Below, piece after piece: positions 43,564-54,029 of a DNA stretch of 64,000 nucleotides; positions within the stretch are counted from its first letter, which is position 1, and the number at the start of each line of letters is the position of its first letter. The notes beneath the pieces are model-generated. The model worked only from the letters and a program-made list of their open reading frames with translations. It was not told the DNA's origin and did not search any database. The translations under genes were made by a program, and so were the position numbers. Source of the stretch: Mariniblastus fucicola (GTDB lineage Bacteria; Planctomycetota; Planctomycetia; Pirellulales; Pirellulaceae); assembly GCF_008087665.1 (NCBI RefSeq), contig NZ_CP042912.1, positions 496,001 to 560,000 of the forward strand. Direction: 5' to 3'.

Positions 43564-44829
43564 ATGACTCAGGTTTTTCGCATTTGCAGTTCGTTGCTGT
43601 TGGCACTCGTCGTCTTCGCGATTCTTGAAGTTTCAAGCGGCGTTGCGAAAGGTGATGAGCCCGCCGCGCGTCAAAGCGAGCCATTGATACTGGCTCACTA
43701 CATGCCGTGGTTTGAGTCCCAAGAATTCAGTGGAAAATGGGGCTGGCATTGGACCATGAATCAGTTTGACCCCGACGCCATTGGCGAAGACGGTCATCCG
43801 AAAATCGCTTCGCACTATCATCCTCTGGCAGGGCTTTACGATTCCAACGATCCAAAATTGCTCGAATGCCATGTGCAACAAATGAAGCTGGCGGGATTTG
43901 ATGGCGTCATCATCGACTGGTACGGAACCAAAGATGCGAACGACTACGCAATGCTTCACCGAAACACGGTGCATCTGATCAAGCATATTCGCAAAGCCGG
44001 AATGAAGTACGCAATTTGCTATGAAGATCAAACGCTTAAACACATGGTCAACCAGAAAACCGTTCGCGCCGACGACGCGGTTTCTGTCGGCAAAGAATCG
44101 TTTCAGTGGATGGATGAAAACTGGTTTGGTGATCCACTTTACGCGACGATCGACGGACGCCCATTGCTGGCCGTCTTTGGCCCGCAATACTTCGAAAAAG
44201 AGCAGTGGTCAGAGTTGCGGAAAGGCCTGAGGTATCAGCCTGCGATTTACAGTTTGCCGCACGTTCAGGAAAAGTACGGTCTGGATGGTGTTTTCGGTTG
44301 GGCGCCCGCCTGGGGTGGCAAGCCGATTGCGTTTGAAACCTGGAACGGATACCTCGATCAACTTTACTCTCGTGAAGATCCCGAATCCTATGTGGCAATC
44401 GCGTTTCCAGGGTTCGTTGACATCTACGATGTCGCAGACGTTCAGGCGACTCATGGTTCGATCGCTCACAACGACGGAAAGACTATGCGGCATACATTTG
44501 AACGGGCTCTTGAGAGCAAGTCTCCGATCGTGCAGATTGCGACCTGGAATGATTACGGAGAAGGGACGATGATCGAGCCGACTCATGAAAACGGCTATCG
44601 CGACCTTGAGTATTTACAGTCGGCACTCTTATCTGATTCGGATTACAGCGTCGCAGATCTGAGACTGCCCCTCGCGGTCTACCTGGCCAGAAAAAAACTC
44701 AAAGGCGACGCCGAACGCCAAGCCATTCTCGACCAGGCATCTGCTCTAATAACGGACGGAAAATGCGACGAGGCCCGCGGGCTTTTACAGCAGAAGAAAT
44801 TACGCTTTCTCTGGGAAAATGAGCGATGA
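43564..44829 (+). CDS. Secreted glycoside hydrolase family 99/71-like protein
   Basis: A 421-residue protein with a signal peptide (residues 1-30). The fold signature is that of GH99/GH71-like proteins: LAHYMPWFES near the start, then a TIM-barrel rhythm with GFDGVIIDWYG, GMKYAICYEDQ and VQIATWNDYGEGTMIEPT. Such proteins act on alpha-mannans or alpha-glucans; the exact substrate is not visible. I chose ATG 43564; a TTG five codons earlier is less likely. The stop codon overlaps the next start (ATGA), so it is coupled to the ECF sigma gene. Confidence 0.85.
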   Translation: MTQVFRICSSLLLALVVFAILEVSSGVAKGDEPAARQSEPLILAHYMPWFESQEFSGKWGWHWTMNQFDPDAIGEDGHPKIASHYHPLAGLYDSNDPKLLECHVQQMKLAGFDGVIIDWYGTKDANDYAMLHRNTVHLIKHIRKAGMKYAICYEDQTLKHMVNQKTVRADDAVSVGKESFQWMDENWFGDPLYATIDGRPLLAVFGPQYFEKEQWSELRKGLRYQPAIYSLPHVQEKYGLDGVFGWAPAWGGKPIAFETWNGYLDQLYSREDPESYVAIAFPGFVDIYDVADVQATHGSIAHNDGKTMRHTFERALESKSPIVQIATWNDYGEGTMIEPTHENGYRDLEYLQSALLSDSDYSVADLRLPLAVYLARKKLKGDAERQAILDQASALITDGKCDEARGLLQQKKLRFLWENER

Positions 44830-45416
44830 CTGATTCCGCTGAGCAGAAACTTGTCGATGAGATCGCCCGGGGGAACAGGGAAAGCCTTGCCGAATTCTTT
44901 CAGCTTCGCCGCTTCGATTTGCTGGCGGTGATCCTCAGTAAAATGGGGCCGGGGCTTCGCAAGAAAGTTGAAGCCGAAGACATCTTTCAGGAAGTCTGTA
45001 CCACGGCTTTGCAAAGTTTGGACAAAGTTCAAATCTCCGATTCAGGCCCGTTCGGTTGGTTGTGCGAGATCGCAGATCGGCGCATCATCGACCAGCAACG
45101 TAAGTTCGCGGCAGGAAAACGGGACTCCTCACGCGAGACAGGAATCCATGGGAAAAGCGATGACGATGTTGGCCTGGTGAACTTGCTTGTCGCCAGTATC
45201 ACCTCACCCAGTCGTGCATTTTCGCGTCATCAGAAAGAGTTCAGGCTCATTCAGGCCATGAAAGAATTGCCCGAAACTCAGCAACAGGTTCTTGAGCTTC
45301 GTTACTCGAAAGGGAAATCCAGCAAGGAAATTGCGGCCGAGATTGGTAAATCCGACGGGGCGACTCGTGTTTTGATCACGCGTTCATTGCAGAAACTGAA
45401 AGAAGTATTGGGCTAA
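44826..45416 (+). CDS. ECF-type RNA polymerase sigma factor
   Basis: A 196-residue ECF sigma factor. Region 2 spans about residues 25-95 (KVEAEDIFQEVCTTALQSL and FGWLCEIADRRIIDQQRK), then a Ser/Gly/Asp linker and region 4 (LPETQQQVLELRYSKGKSSKEIAAEIGKSDGATRVL). It differs from the sigma factor at 15481 and has no recognisable anti-sigma gene beside it. It overlaps the GH99-like gene by four bases and is followed after 5 bases by the MazG-like gene. Confidence 0.93.
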   Translation: MTDSAEQKLVDEIARGNRESLAEFFQLRRFDLLAVILSKMGPGLRKKVEAEDIFQEVCTTALQSLDKVQISDSGPFGWLCEIADRRIIDQQRKFAAGKRDSSRETGIHGKSDDDVGLVNLLVASITSPSRAFSRHQKEFRLIQAMKELPETQQQVLELRYSKGKSSKEIAAEIGKSDGATRVLITRSLQKLKEVLG

Positions 45417-45421
45417 ACGCT

Positions 45422-45790
45422 ATGGGAGATTCAACGACGACGATTCAGCATTTGAAGGATGAAGTCAATCAATTCGCTGACGAACGGGACTGGGAGCAGT
45501 TCCACACGCCGAAGAATCTTTGCATGTCGATCGCGATTGAAGCCGCTGAGTTGATGGAGCATTTTCAGTGGACCCGGGCAGAAGAGGTCGACAACTTTGA
45601 CGATGCGAAAAAGTTACAGGTGCAAGAGGAGCTTGCCGATGTGGTCGCCTATTGCATCGCGTTCGCGAACACAATGAACATCGATATTGCTGACGCGTTC
45701 AAGCACAAGATGAAACGCAACCGGGAGAAATATCCCGCAGAGGAGTTCAAGGGGATTTATGGTCACGACGATCCGGCGCGAGACGCCTAG
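45422..45790 (+). CDS. MazG-like nucleotide pyrophosphohydrolase
   Basis: A 122-residue protein of the MazG/RS21-C6 (dCTPase-like) group. EAAELMEHFQW and EELADVVAYCIAFAN are the two acidic metal-binding helices. It should hydrolyse a nucleoside triphosphate to monophosphate and pyrophosphate, cleaning the nucleotide pool. It begins 5 bases after the sigma-factor gene and is clearly in its operon. Confidence 0.92.
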   Translation: MGDSTTTIQHLKDEVNQFADERDWEQFHTPKNLCMSIAIEAAELMEHFQWTRAEEVDNFDDAKKLQVQEELADVVAYCIAFANTMNIDIADAFKHKMKRNREKYPAEEFKGIYGHDDPARDA

Positions 45791-45868
45791 CGTCATCGAA
45801 CGTTCGACTCGACGGCTGAATTGGATTACGATTTAGTCAGTTAATTTCACTCCGATCATAGGTCCTCG

Positions 45869-47218
45869 ATGTTCAAAGCCTGGCAGTCAATTACGCTCTG
45901 GAAACGCGTGCTAATCGGTTTGGTTTTCGGGTTGGGGGTTGGGTTGTTGTTGCGATACGCGATTCCAATTCCGGAATTCACGACCACGGTCAAGGGTGAA
46001 GAAGTCAAAGTTCCGGGAGCGGAATACATTGGCGAGCATATTATCTATCCTTTCGGCAAAGCGTTTGTACGGCTGATCAAAATGTTGATCATACCGCTGA
46101 TCGCCACCACGCTAGTCTCCGGAGTCACCGCTATGGGTGACCCGAAAAAACTGGGCTCATTGGGGCTGCGGACCATGGCCTTGTACCTTGCGACGACGTT
46201 TTTTGCCGTGACCCTGGGGTTGGCGATGGGAACTCTGCTGCGTCCTGGAGTAGGCGTTGACTACGCTTCCGCAACGGCTGACGACGCTGCTGCTGTTCAG
46301 GGAAAACTCAAAGCCGCCGAAGACTCGGGCAGTATCGTCGACCGGTTGTTGGAGATTATTCCGGAGAATCCAGTCGCCGCGTTGGCTGCAGGAGAAGTTC
46401 TGCCGACGATCTTCTTTTCGATTTTGGTGGGCATTGGGATTCTGCTGGTGGGGCCTGCTGCCGATCCCGTTCGGAAATTTTTCGATGCGGCCGCAGAAGT
46501 GGTGATGAAGGTCACGATGCTGGTAATGGAGTTGGCTCCGTACGGCGTCGCGGCGTTGATGGCGTGGGTCATGTGTACCAAGGGAGTTGGCATTCTGTCG
46601 AACTTGCTGTGGTTGGCGATCGCGCTCTACGCGAGTTGTCTTTTGCAAATCATATTCGTATACGGACTGTTGATCGTAAAAGGCATTTTGCGATTGCCGC
46701 TGAAGCAATTCTTTCGTGGCGTCGCTGACGCTCAGGGTATCGCCTATTCGACCGCGTCCTCGAGCGCGACGTTGCCCGTATCAATTTCCTGTGCGGAAAC
46801 GAATTTGGGCGTCGATAAATCTGTTGCAGGTTCAGTTTTGCCTCTTGGAGCGACCATCAACATGGATGGGACGGCGATCTATCTTGGCTTGATCGCACTG
46901 TTCGCTGCCCAGGCACTTGGAATTCCGATGACGGCGACTGGTTACGTAATGGTGGCGCTGACAGCGACTCTGATTTCGATCGGTGCGGCAGGAATTCCGT
47001 CTGCTGGATTGTTGCTGGCGACCGCTGTCCTGGCGGTGATCGATGTGCCGCCTGAGCAGGCTATCGCGATCATTGCTTTCATTTTTCCGTTCGATCGGAT
47101 TTTGGATATGATGCGAACGCTGACCAATGTCACCGGCGATATCGCCGTTGCCTGTACCGTCGCGAAGTGGGAAGGCGAATTGGACGAAGACGTTTTCCGT
47201 TCGGAAGCAGAGCTGTAG
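45869..47218 (+). CDS. Dicarboxylate/amino acid:cation symporter
   Basis: A 449-residue DAACS (SLC1) carrier. Eight transmembrane helices and hairpin segments are apparent, including the serine-rich TASSSATLPVS hairpin and the NMDGTAIY helix-7 motif that bind sodium and the acidic substrate. It imports glutamate, aspartate or C4-dicarboxylates with Na+ or H+. It lies 78 bases after the MazG-like gene, so co-transcription is possible. Confidence 0.95.
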   Translation: MFKAWQSITLWKRVLIGLVFGLGVGLLLRYAIPIPEFTTTVKGEEVKVPGAEYIGEHIIYPFGKAFVRLIKMLIIPLIATTLVSGVTAMGDPKKLGSLGLRTMALYLATTFFAVTLGLAMGTLLRPGVGVDYASATADDAAAVQGKLKAAEDSGSIVDRLLEIIPENPVAALAAGEVLPTIFFSILVGIGILLVGPAADPVRKFFDAAAEVVMKVTMLVMELAPYGVAALMAWVMCTKGVGILSNLLWLAIALYASCLLQIIFVYGLLIVKGILRLPLKQFFRGVADAQGIAYSTASSSATLPVSISCAETNLGVDKSVAGSVLPLGATINMDGTAIYLGLIALFAAQALGIPMTATGYVMVALTATLISIGAAGIPSAGLLLATAVLAVIDVPPEQAIAIIAFIFPFDRILDMMRTLTNVTGDIAVACTVAKWEGELDEDVFRSEAEL

Positions 47219-47529
47219 CGCTGCCGTAGCGCTGCCGTAGGGTTGTATCAGTCGGCTCGAAGTCTATCCGAGAGTTTGCTTCTCGGGTGAGATTGACTTG
47301 GCTGCGGAACATGCGATGCGCAGCTGTATTCCTGGCGCCTCTACGGCCGGCTTCTACGCAGTTTTTGGTTCGAAATCGGAATTTTTCGGGCTTCGGTTGT
47401 AACAATAATGTGACTTCGACGTATTCCTTGGGAAGTCTCTGGCCGCCAATCGTGAAGGTTAATCCCAGGGGAACTTATCCCGCCACGGTCCGTCATACTC
47501 CGGTCGCCCATACAATTGAGGTCTCTATT
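47219..47529. other. Intergenic region with an 11-base tandem duplication
   Basis: About 310 bases. The 11-base unit CGCTGCCGTAG is duplicated just after the symporter stop (47219-47240). The frame of the next gene is open upstream to 47287, but I place its start at 47530, after a GAGG ribosome site. Nothing else recognised. Confidence 0.45.
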
Positions 47530-50500
47530 ATGCGTTGGCTAACTTCTCTTCTGGCATTCGGATTCATGACGCTTATTGCTCTCGCTGCAGAAACTGGAGC
47601 CCAGGAAATCTCGTTCTGGGAAGAATTTGCGCTTTCGGATGATCGCCGAAAAACGCTTGAAAAACTCGTGCCTGGAAGCGAAGACTACTACTTCTTTCAC
47701 GCATTGCACGCTCAGAATGAGCAGCAGTTGGACGAAGTGGATTCGCTGCTCAAGCGTTGGACCAAACGCCACGGGAAAACTCAGCAAGTCCGAGTCATCG
47801 AGAATCGCCAGGCACTTTTGAAATATGGCGAAGACCCAACACGAACGCTCGATCATTTGATTCATCAGCTGAACCTCGACTTCAGCCACCAACGGCGTAT
47901 TCCGCAGGCGCAAAAAGATTTACCGACAGCCCTCGCGGCCGGACTGATTGACCCTGCCAGGCTGATGGCGAAGTTTTTGAATCGGGACTCGAACGGGCTG
48001 GGCAGTTTTAATGACCGAGGGCTTTATTATCTGGTCGACAGGCCGCTCAACACGCGGCAACGCCGTGATCTGCTAAAGCGAATTCAGGATCCGACGTTTC
48101 CGGGAATCGTTGAACTGATTTCAAAAGACCTCAAAGGGAAAGACTCAAGCCGGTTCGGAAGTCTGACCATTCACAATCAGTTGACCAAACCGCAACTGGA
48201 AGAGTTGGCCAAACTTGTTCCAGAGCTCAGGTCACAGCAAAATTTTGTAAATGAATTTCTACTTCGGTTGCTGCCGTCGGAGGATATCAACCTTCGAGCC
48301 GATGCCGACGCCTATCGCAAATACCTGGACGACCTGTGGGCCTTTGTTGACAAACTGAATCCAAACTTCAACAGCCTCAAAGCCAGCGTCCTCTATCGCT
48401 TGCTGGAACTTGATCAACGCGAAGGGAAAATGGATCGCAAACGATTCATCGCGTACCTCGAATTGCCTCGCAACGTTCACTACATCAATCCCCGGATGAC
48501 TGATGGAGTCCGCCGCCAGAACATTGCCGTCCTTGGCGAAAACTACTCGGAATTCACAAGTTTTCGTCCCATCAACAACGACGAAGATCTGGTGCAGGAC
48601 TACTTGCATCACTTTCTGGCACCGGCCGCGAATTCAAAAACGTTCGCGAAATATTTCGAAGCCGACTATCTGAAACGTCAGTTTGCGACCGCCAAAATTC
48701 TGTATGGAAACGGCGATCGTGAAACGTGGGCTGCGATGTTGACGCCTGAGCAATACAAATCGTTGCTGGAACGAATTGACCTCGACTTTGCGGCCACGAA
48801 TCAGGAATACTTTGGCGTCGATGAAGCGGTCGAACTGAAGCTGTTTACCAAAAACGTGGACAAGCTGATCGTGAAGGTCTTCGAGATCAACACGCGAAAC
48901 TTTTACCTCAAGCACGGCCGTGAAGTCGACACAGACATTTCGCTCGACGGATTGGTGGCCAATGAAGAACAGCTTCACGAGTACGATGATGCTCCGCTGC
49001 TGCGAAAGAGCCGCACTTTCACGTTCGACAGTTTGAATCAACGCGGCGTCTATGTGATCGATTTCATTGGCGGCGGCAAAAGTTCACGGGCTCTCGTTCG
49101 CAAAGGTCGTTTGCAGATGGTGGGCCGCGTGACACCATTTGGCCAACGGTTCAATGTTGTCAACGAGCAAGGAGCGATTGCCGTTGACGCAACACTTTCG
49201 ATCGCAGGTCGCAACTATACGGCCGATGAAGACGGAGACATCAGCGTTCCGTTTTCCACACGGAAAGGAACTCAGCAAGCAATCGTTTCGCAGGGCCAAT
49301 TCAGCAGTCTGCAAGTTTTCCAGCCGGTTTCAGAGTCTTACTCGTTCCAGGCTGCCTTTCATGTCAATCGCGAATCGCTGGCGCAGAACAATGAAGCCAC
49401 GGTCATCATTCGTCCGTCGCTTTCAGTTGCCGGCGGAAATCCAATCCCGCTCAAACGACTTGATTCCTGCCAGCTGGAAATTACTTCGACGTCACTGGAC
49501 GGTGTTTCGTCGACCAAAACGATTGGCAATCTTGCCGTGTCGGAAATAGACGAAGCCACCGCGACGTTTTTGGTGCCGCCGCGATTGCACAAAATCGAAT
49601 TTCGACTCGAAGTAAAACTGAAAACGTTGCTCAAGCAGGAACGGAAGCTGTCTGCCTCAGAGTCATTCACGATCAATCAGATTGATGTCACCAAAGATAT
49701 TCTCGACTTGCATTTGCTCCCAACCGCAGAAGGTTGGTTCGTCGAAGTGCTTGGTAAATCAGGCGAACGCCGCGAAGGCCAACCAGTTCGATTCAAGTTT
49801 GGCATCGCGGGGCTCAATCAGAAAGTCAGCGTCGACTTGCAGTCTGACGACAAAGGCCAAATCGAACTCGGTGACTTGAGCAACGTCGATTGGATCGAAG
49901 CGAGTGCGGTCGACGGAACCGTGCGGCGGTGGAATCCAAACTTTACGCGAATGCATCTTGCTTCGAACTATCATCTGGCCGCTGGTGATACGCTTGCCCT
50001 TCCGGTTCCGGATCAGGCAATGGAGCTGGACCCGCGATTGATGACACTGCTGGAGACTCGCGGTGGTCGTAACGTTCGCGACTGTTTTGCGAAAATGAAA
50101 ATCAGCGACCACAAACTTGAGATCGCAAATCTCGAACCTGGTGACTATCGATTGACCATTCGCAGTAACCTGCTGGATCCAAACAGCCGGCAAATCAACA
50201 TTCGCGTTGCCACCGGGACGCAGGCTGGTGAGGCGATCGTTGGCAAGCATCGCCTGTTGCAGAAACATCAGCCGATTCAGCCGTTCGCAGTCGCTGGAGC
50301 GATCGAAGACGACAAGCTGACCGTGCAAATTGCCGACGTGACGGACTCAACCCGGGTTCATGTTTTCCCTGTCCGTTATTTGAACGCGTTTGATCCGTTT
50401 GACGACCTGAATTCAATTCGCCGTCCCGAGCCCTGGAAACTGTCGCCGGCGATTCGAAAATCCGCTTACATGGCGGGCCGCAAAATCGGTGAAGAGTATC

Positions 50501-53500
50501 AGTACATTCTCAATCGTCGCTACGCGCCGCGATTTCCTGGCAACATGCTGGAACGTCCATCATTGTTGATGAACCCTTGGGCAATTCAGGACACTGAGAA
50601 CAAATCACAGTCCGCCGCCAAAGGCGAAGACGCCAGAGACTCCGGCGTCGATCGATCAACTGCCGCCTCTCGCGGGCACGGTGGCCGTGCCTCTGGTTCC
50701 CAGCACAACGGTTTTTCAAATCTGGATTTCCTCGGCGGAGGACAGGATGCGATATTGAACGTCCAGCCAGATGAAGATGGCCAGATCCAATTGACGAGCG
50801 ATCAAATTGGAAACGCCCAAGCGATCCGAATCGTTGTAGTCGATCTGTTTTCGGTGGCTCAAACGCAAGTTCTGCGACAGCCAAGGTCTTTCAAAACAGT
50901 TGATCAACGACTGGTCAACGCGTTGGATGCAGAGAAACATTATCGCCAGGCTCGCCAGATTGATGTGCTCGAGAAAGGCGATTCATTGATCATCGAAGAC
51001 ATCCTTTCGGCACAGTTTCAGCAGTACGATGAACTGTCGGACGTTTACGGGCTCTATCAGGGTTTCGGTAACGCCGCGGCGAAGCTGCGAAAATTCAGCT
51101 TTGTGCTCGATTGGACCAGCAAAACTCCGGAGGAAAAACGTGGCCTGTACTCCGAGTTTGCCTGCCATGAATTGAACTTTTTTATCTACCAGAAGGACGA
51201 AAAATTCTTCAAGGAAGTCGTCCGCAAACATATTCTCAACAAGCGGGAGCGAACGTTTCTTGACCAATGGTTGTTGGAAGAAGATTTGACGCAGTGGCTT
51301 GAGCCATGGCATTTTGCTCGACTCAATATTGTCGAGAAAATTCTGCTTTCGCAGCGATACGACGAGCGTCGAGGAGACTTGGCCAGGCATATCGCCGAGT
51401 TGTACGATCTGGCTCCGACGCCGCGAAGCCGCTACGACGAACTGTACCGTTTCTCTTTGATGTCGCGATCGTTGGAAGGCCAGGACTTTTCGAGAATGAA
51501 GATGCTCTCGCAACGCCAACTGCAGGGCCAGACACTTGCCGAACTGGACGACGACATGGACGGAGCGATGCTTGAAGTCCAAGCCCAGGCTCGCTTCGAA
51601 GACAGTTTTGGCGTTCCTGTACCTTCTTCCCCACTGGTCGCTGGAAAACAGTTCGGCGGTATCGCGAAAAGTCCGCAACGCGCGATGTCGATGGGACGTG
51701 GAACAACTTCGATTGGCTTGGAGGTGCGTGAAAAGCTTGCGAGGAAAGGCCAGCCGAGTGCCCGACCCAAAAAACGGACGGAATCCCGAACCCGCAACGT
51801 CGACGGAAGGGAGCATGCCTATTCTGTCGAAGTGCCAGTGGAAGAAGAAGCTATTCCGGGTTGGGATGAGGCCAGAAAGGACATCTCGGTTCGACAGCTC
51901 TATCGCCGCGTTGAGCCGACTCGCGAGTGGATCGAGAACAACTACTACGAACTGTTGCCAGAGGCCCAGAATGAGAATTTGGTTACGGTCAATCAATTCT
52001 GGAAAGACTACGCCAATCACGAAGGCGGCTCGTTTGCATCACAGTGGTTCGCGGAATCAAATCGAAACTTCACTGAAATGATGTTTGCTCTGGCGGTGTT
52101 GGATTTGCCGATGAGCGACGTCAACGAGAAAGTCGAAGTCGCCGACGGAAAGCTGACGATCACGGCCGATGGCCCGATGATCGTGTTGCACCAGCAAAAT
52201 CGCGAAGCCGAGTTTGATCGGCGCGGCACCACGGTTTTTGTCAGTGAAAACTTCTTTCAGAGCAACGATCGCCACCGATACGAGGACGGAATCCAGTTCG
52301 ACAGATTCGTCGAAGGTAACTTTCTGGCCAACGTGCTCTACGGAGCCGAGGTTGTCATCACGAATCCGACTTCGACTCCGATGGCGATTGAAGTGCTGTT
52401 GCAGATTCCTCGTGGAGCGATGCCCGCTGCGGGATCAAAACAGACGCGATCGATTTCGATGCAGCTTGACGCGTTCAGTACTCAAAAAGTCGAGTACGCT
52501 TTCTACTTCCCGGCCCCTGGCGAATTCACGCATTATCCGGCTCATGTATCCAGTGACGTGAAAGTTTTAGCCGTCGCCGAGAATCGCGATTTCAATGTTG
52601 TGGATCAACCGGCGTCCGTCGATAGGCAGTCCTGGGAGTACGTTTCGCAGAACGGATCCGAAGACGATGTGATCGATTTTCTCAATCGTGAAAATGTGCA
52701 GCGAATCGATCCGGCAGAGATCGCGTTTCGTATGAAAGACAAGACGTTCTTCAAACGGGCGACAGACACGCTTCGCAACCGTTGCCGGTACGACCATACG
52801 TTGTGGGCTTACGGCGTCAAACACAATGAAGCGGACGCGATTTCCGAGTTTCTGGAACACGCCGACGGTGTGACGAGCCTTTGCGGAATAAGCTTCAAGT
52901 CCGAGCTGCTGACGATCGATCCGTTCGTACGGAACTGGTACGAGCAACATGAATTTTCTCCACTTGTGAATGCTCGAGCCCATCAGCTTGGGGTAACGCA
53001 AAAAATTCTTAACAGCCGAATTCATCAGCAGTATGAAAAGCTGACGCAGATTCTTGGTCACCACGCAGAACTCGATGGCGACGATCGCCTTGTGGTGACT
53101 TATTTCCTGTTGCTGCAGGATCGAGTTTACGAAGCAATGAATCAGTTCGCCAGGATTGAATCGAAAGAAGTCGTCGAGGCGATGCCGTACGCCTACTGCG
53201 ATGCCTACCTGGATTTGTATCGCGAGAAACCCGACGACGCGATGGCCAAAGCCAAAAAGTGGACCGACTATCCTGTCGATCGCTGGCGAAGCAAGTTCGA
53301 AAATGTTGTGGCGATGGTCGAAGAAATCAAAGGTGGATCGATTGACCTTGTTGACGAAAAAGATCGCAATCAGCAGCAAGACTTGTTGGCGTCAAAGGCA
53401 CCAGGGTTCGATTTCCGCATCACGTCATCAGGTGAAAAACGTGGTGCCGGCAAAGGCTCGGTCGAGTGGCGAAATTTGACCGAGATGACGATCAACTACT

Positions 53501-54000
53501 ACGTTATGGATATCGAGTTCCTGTTCAGTGCCAATCCGTTTGCTCGTGACCAGATCGATGGATTCTCAATGATTCGCCCGAATCTGTCGCAGAAAGTCAC
53601 GCTCGTAGACAGTGAATCCAAAGGCACGTACGAGTTCCCATTGCCGGAGCAGTTCGACAACAAAAACGTTCTGGTCGAAGTCGTTGCTGGTGATGATTCT
53701 GCGTCGAAGACCTGGTACGCAAACTCAATGGAAGTCCAGGTGATCGAGTCCTACGGCCAAGTGCTGCTAACCGATCCGGAAGCGAACGCTCCGATCAGCA
53801 AGGCTTACGTGAAGGTGTTTGCCAAAGGAGCAAACGGCGATGTCGAATTCCACAAAGACGGCTACACCGATTTGCGTGGCCGGTTCGATTACGTGACTCA
53901 AAGCAATCGTTCGCTGGACGGAATCGCCGAATACGCGATCTTGATCATCAGCGACGAGCATGGCGCTGTGATTCGCGAGGCGAAACCGCCGCGCGAGTAA
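47530..54000 (+). CDS. Giant secreted protein, macroglobulin-like repeats (inferred)
   Basis: A 2156-residue protein. A signal peptide (1-25) is followed by FWEEFALSDDRRKTLEKLVPGSEDYYF, a start I recall in other planctomycete giant proteins. The first 400 residues are helical (TPR-like). The middle, about 490-1130, consists of beta-sandwich segments like macroglobulin MG domains, each with a conserved G-x-Y-V-x-D strand ending. Residues about 1360-1440 are a low-complexity linker, and the end is again beta-rich with a carboxypeptidase-type tail. No thioester (CGEQ) or HExxH is visible. I infer a surface or periplasmic scaffold or protease trap; the alternative is a structural protein of the cell envelope. 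ATG 47530 has GAGG about 9 bases upstream. Confidence 0.82.
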   Translation: MRWLTSLLAFGFMTLIALAAETGAQEISFWEEFALSDDRRKTLEKLVPGSEDYYFFHALHAQNEQQLDEVDSLLKRWTKRHGKTQQVRVIENRQALLKYGEDPTRTLDHLIHQLNLDFSHQRRIPQAQKDLPTALAAGLIDPARLMAKFLNRDSNGLGSFNDRGLYYLVDRPLNTRQRRDLLKRIQDPTFPGIVELISKDLKGKDSSRFGSLTIHNQLTKPQLEELAKLVPELRSQQNFVNEFLLRLLPSEDINLRADADAYRKYLDDLWAFVDKLNPNFNSLKASVLYRLLELDQREGKMDRKRFIAYLELPRNVHYINPRMTDGVRRQNIAVLGENYSEFTSFRPINNDEDLVQDYLHHFLAPAANSKTFAKYFEADYLKRQFATAKILYGNGDRETWAAMLTPEQYKSLLERIDLDFAATNQEYFGVDEAVELKLFTKNVDKLIVKVFEINTRNFYLKHGREVDTDISLDGLVANEEQLHEYDDAPLLRKSRTFTFDSLNQRGVYVIDFIGGGKSSRALVRKGRLQMVGRVTPFGQRFNVVNEQGAIAVDATLSIAGRNYTADEDGDISVPFSTRKGTQQAIVSQGQFSSLQVFQPVSESYSFQAAFHVNRESLAQNNEATVIIRPSLSVAGGNPIPLKRLDSCQLEITSTSLDGVSSTKTIGNLAVSEIDEATATFLVPPRLHKIEFRLEVKLKTLLKQERKLSASESFTINQIDVTKDILDLHLLPTAEGWFVEVLGKSGERREGQPVRFKFGIAGLNQKVSVDLQSDDKGQIELGDLSNVDWIEASAVDGTVRRWNPNFTRMHLASNYHLAAGDTLALPVPDQAMELDPRLMTLLETRGGRNVRDCFAKMKISDHKLEIANLEPGDYRLTIRSNLLDPNSRQINIRVATGTQAGEAIVGKHRLLQKHQPIQPFAVAGAIEDDKLTVQIADVTDSTRVHVFPVRYLNAFDPFDDLNSIRRPEPWKLSPAIRKSAYMAGRKIGEEYQYILNRRYAPRFPGNMLERPSLLMNPWAIQDTENKSQSAAKGEDARDSGVDRSTAASRGHGGRASGSQHNGFSNLDFLGGGQDAILNVQPDEDGQIQLTSDQIGNAQAIRIVVVDLFSVAQTQVLRQPRSFKTVDQRLVNALDAEKHYRQARQIDVLEKGDSLIIEDILSAQFQQYDELSDVYGLYQGFGNAAAKLRKFSFVLDWTSKTPEEKRGLYSEFACHELNFFIYQKDEKFFKEVVRKHILNKRERTFLDQWLLEEDLTQWLEPWHFARLNIVEKILLSQRYDERRGDLARHIAELYDLAPTPRSRYDELYRFSLMSRSLEGQDFSRMKMLSQRQLQGQTLAELDDDMDGAMLEVQAQARFEDSFGVPVPSSPLVAGKQFGGIAKSPQRAMSMGRGTTSIGLEVREKLARKGQPSARPKKRTESRTRNVDGREHAYSVEVPVEEEAIPGWDEARKDISVRQLYRRVEPTREWIENNYYELLPEAQNENLVTVNQFWKDYANHEGGSFASQWFAESNRNFTEMMFALAVLDLPMSDVNEKVEVADGKLTITADGPMIVLHQQNREAEFDRRGTTVFVSENFFQSNDRHRYEDGIQFDRFVEGNFLANVLYGAEVVITNPTSTPMAIEVLLQIPRGAMPAAGSKQTRSISMQLDAFSTQKVEYAFYFPAPGEFTHYPAHVSSDVKVLAVAENRDFNVVDQPASVDRQSWEYVSQNGSEDDVIDFLNRENVQRIDPAEIAFRMKDKTFFKRATDTLRNRCRYDHTLWAYGVKHNEADAISEFLEHADGVTSLCGISFKSELLTIDPFVRNWYEQHEFSPLVNARAHQLGVTQKILNSRIHQQYEKLTQILGHHAELDGDDRLVVTYFLLLQDRVYEAMNQFARIESKEVVEAMPYAYCDAYLDLYREKPDDAMAKAKKWTDYPVDRWRSKFENVVAMVEEIKGGSIDLVDEKDRNQQQDLLASKAPGFDFRITSSGEKRGAGKGSVEWRNLTEMTINYYVMDIEFLFSANPFARDQIDGFSMIRPNLSQKVTLVDSESKGTYEFPLPEQFDNKNVLVEVVAGDDSASKTWYANSMEVQVIESYGQVLLTDPEANAPISKAYVKVFAKGANGDVEFHKDGYTDLRGRFDYVTQSNRSLDGIAEYAILIISDEHGAVIREAKPPRE

Positions 54001-54029
54001 CCGCCAGGTGGTGCTGTCGCCTAATGCGA

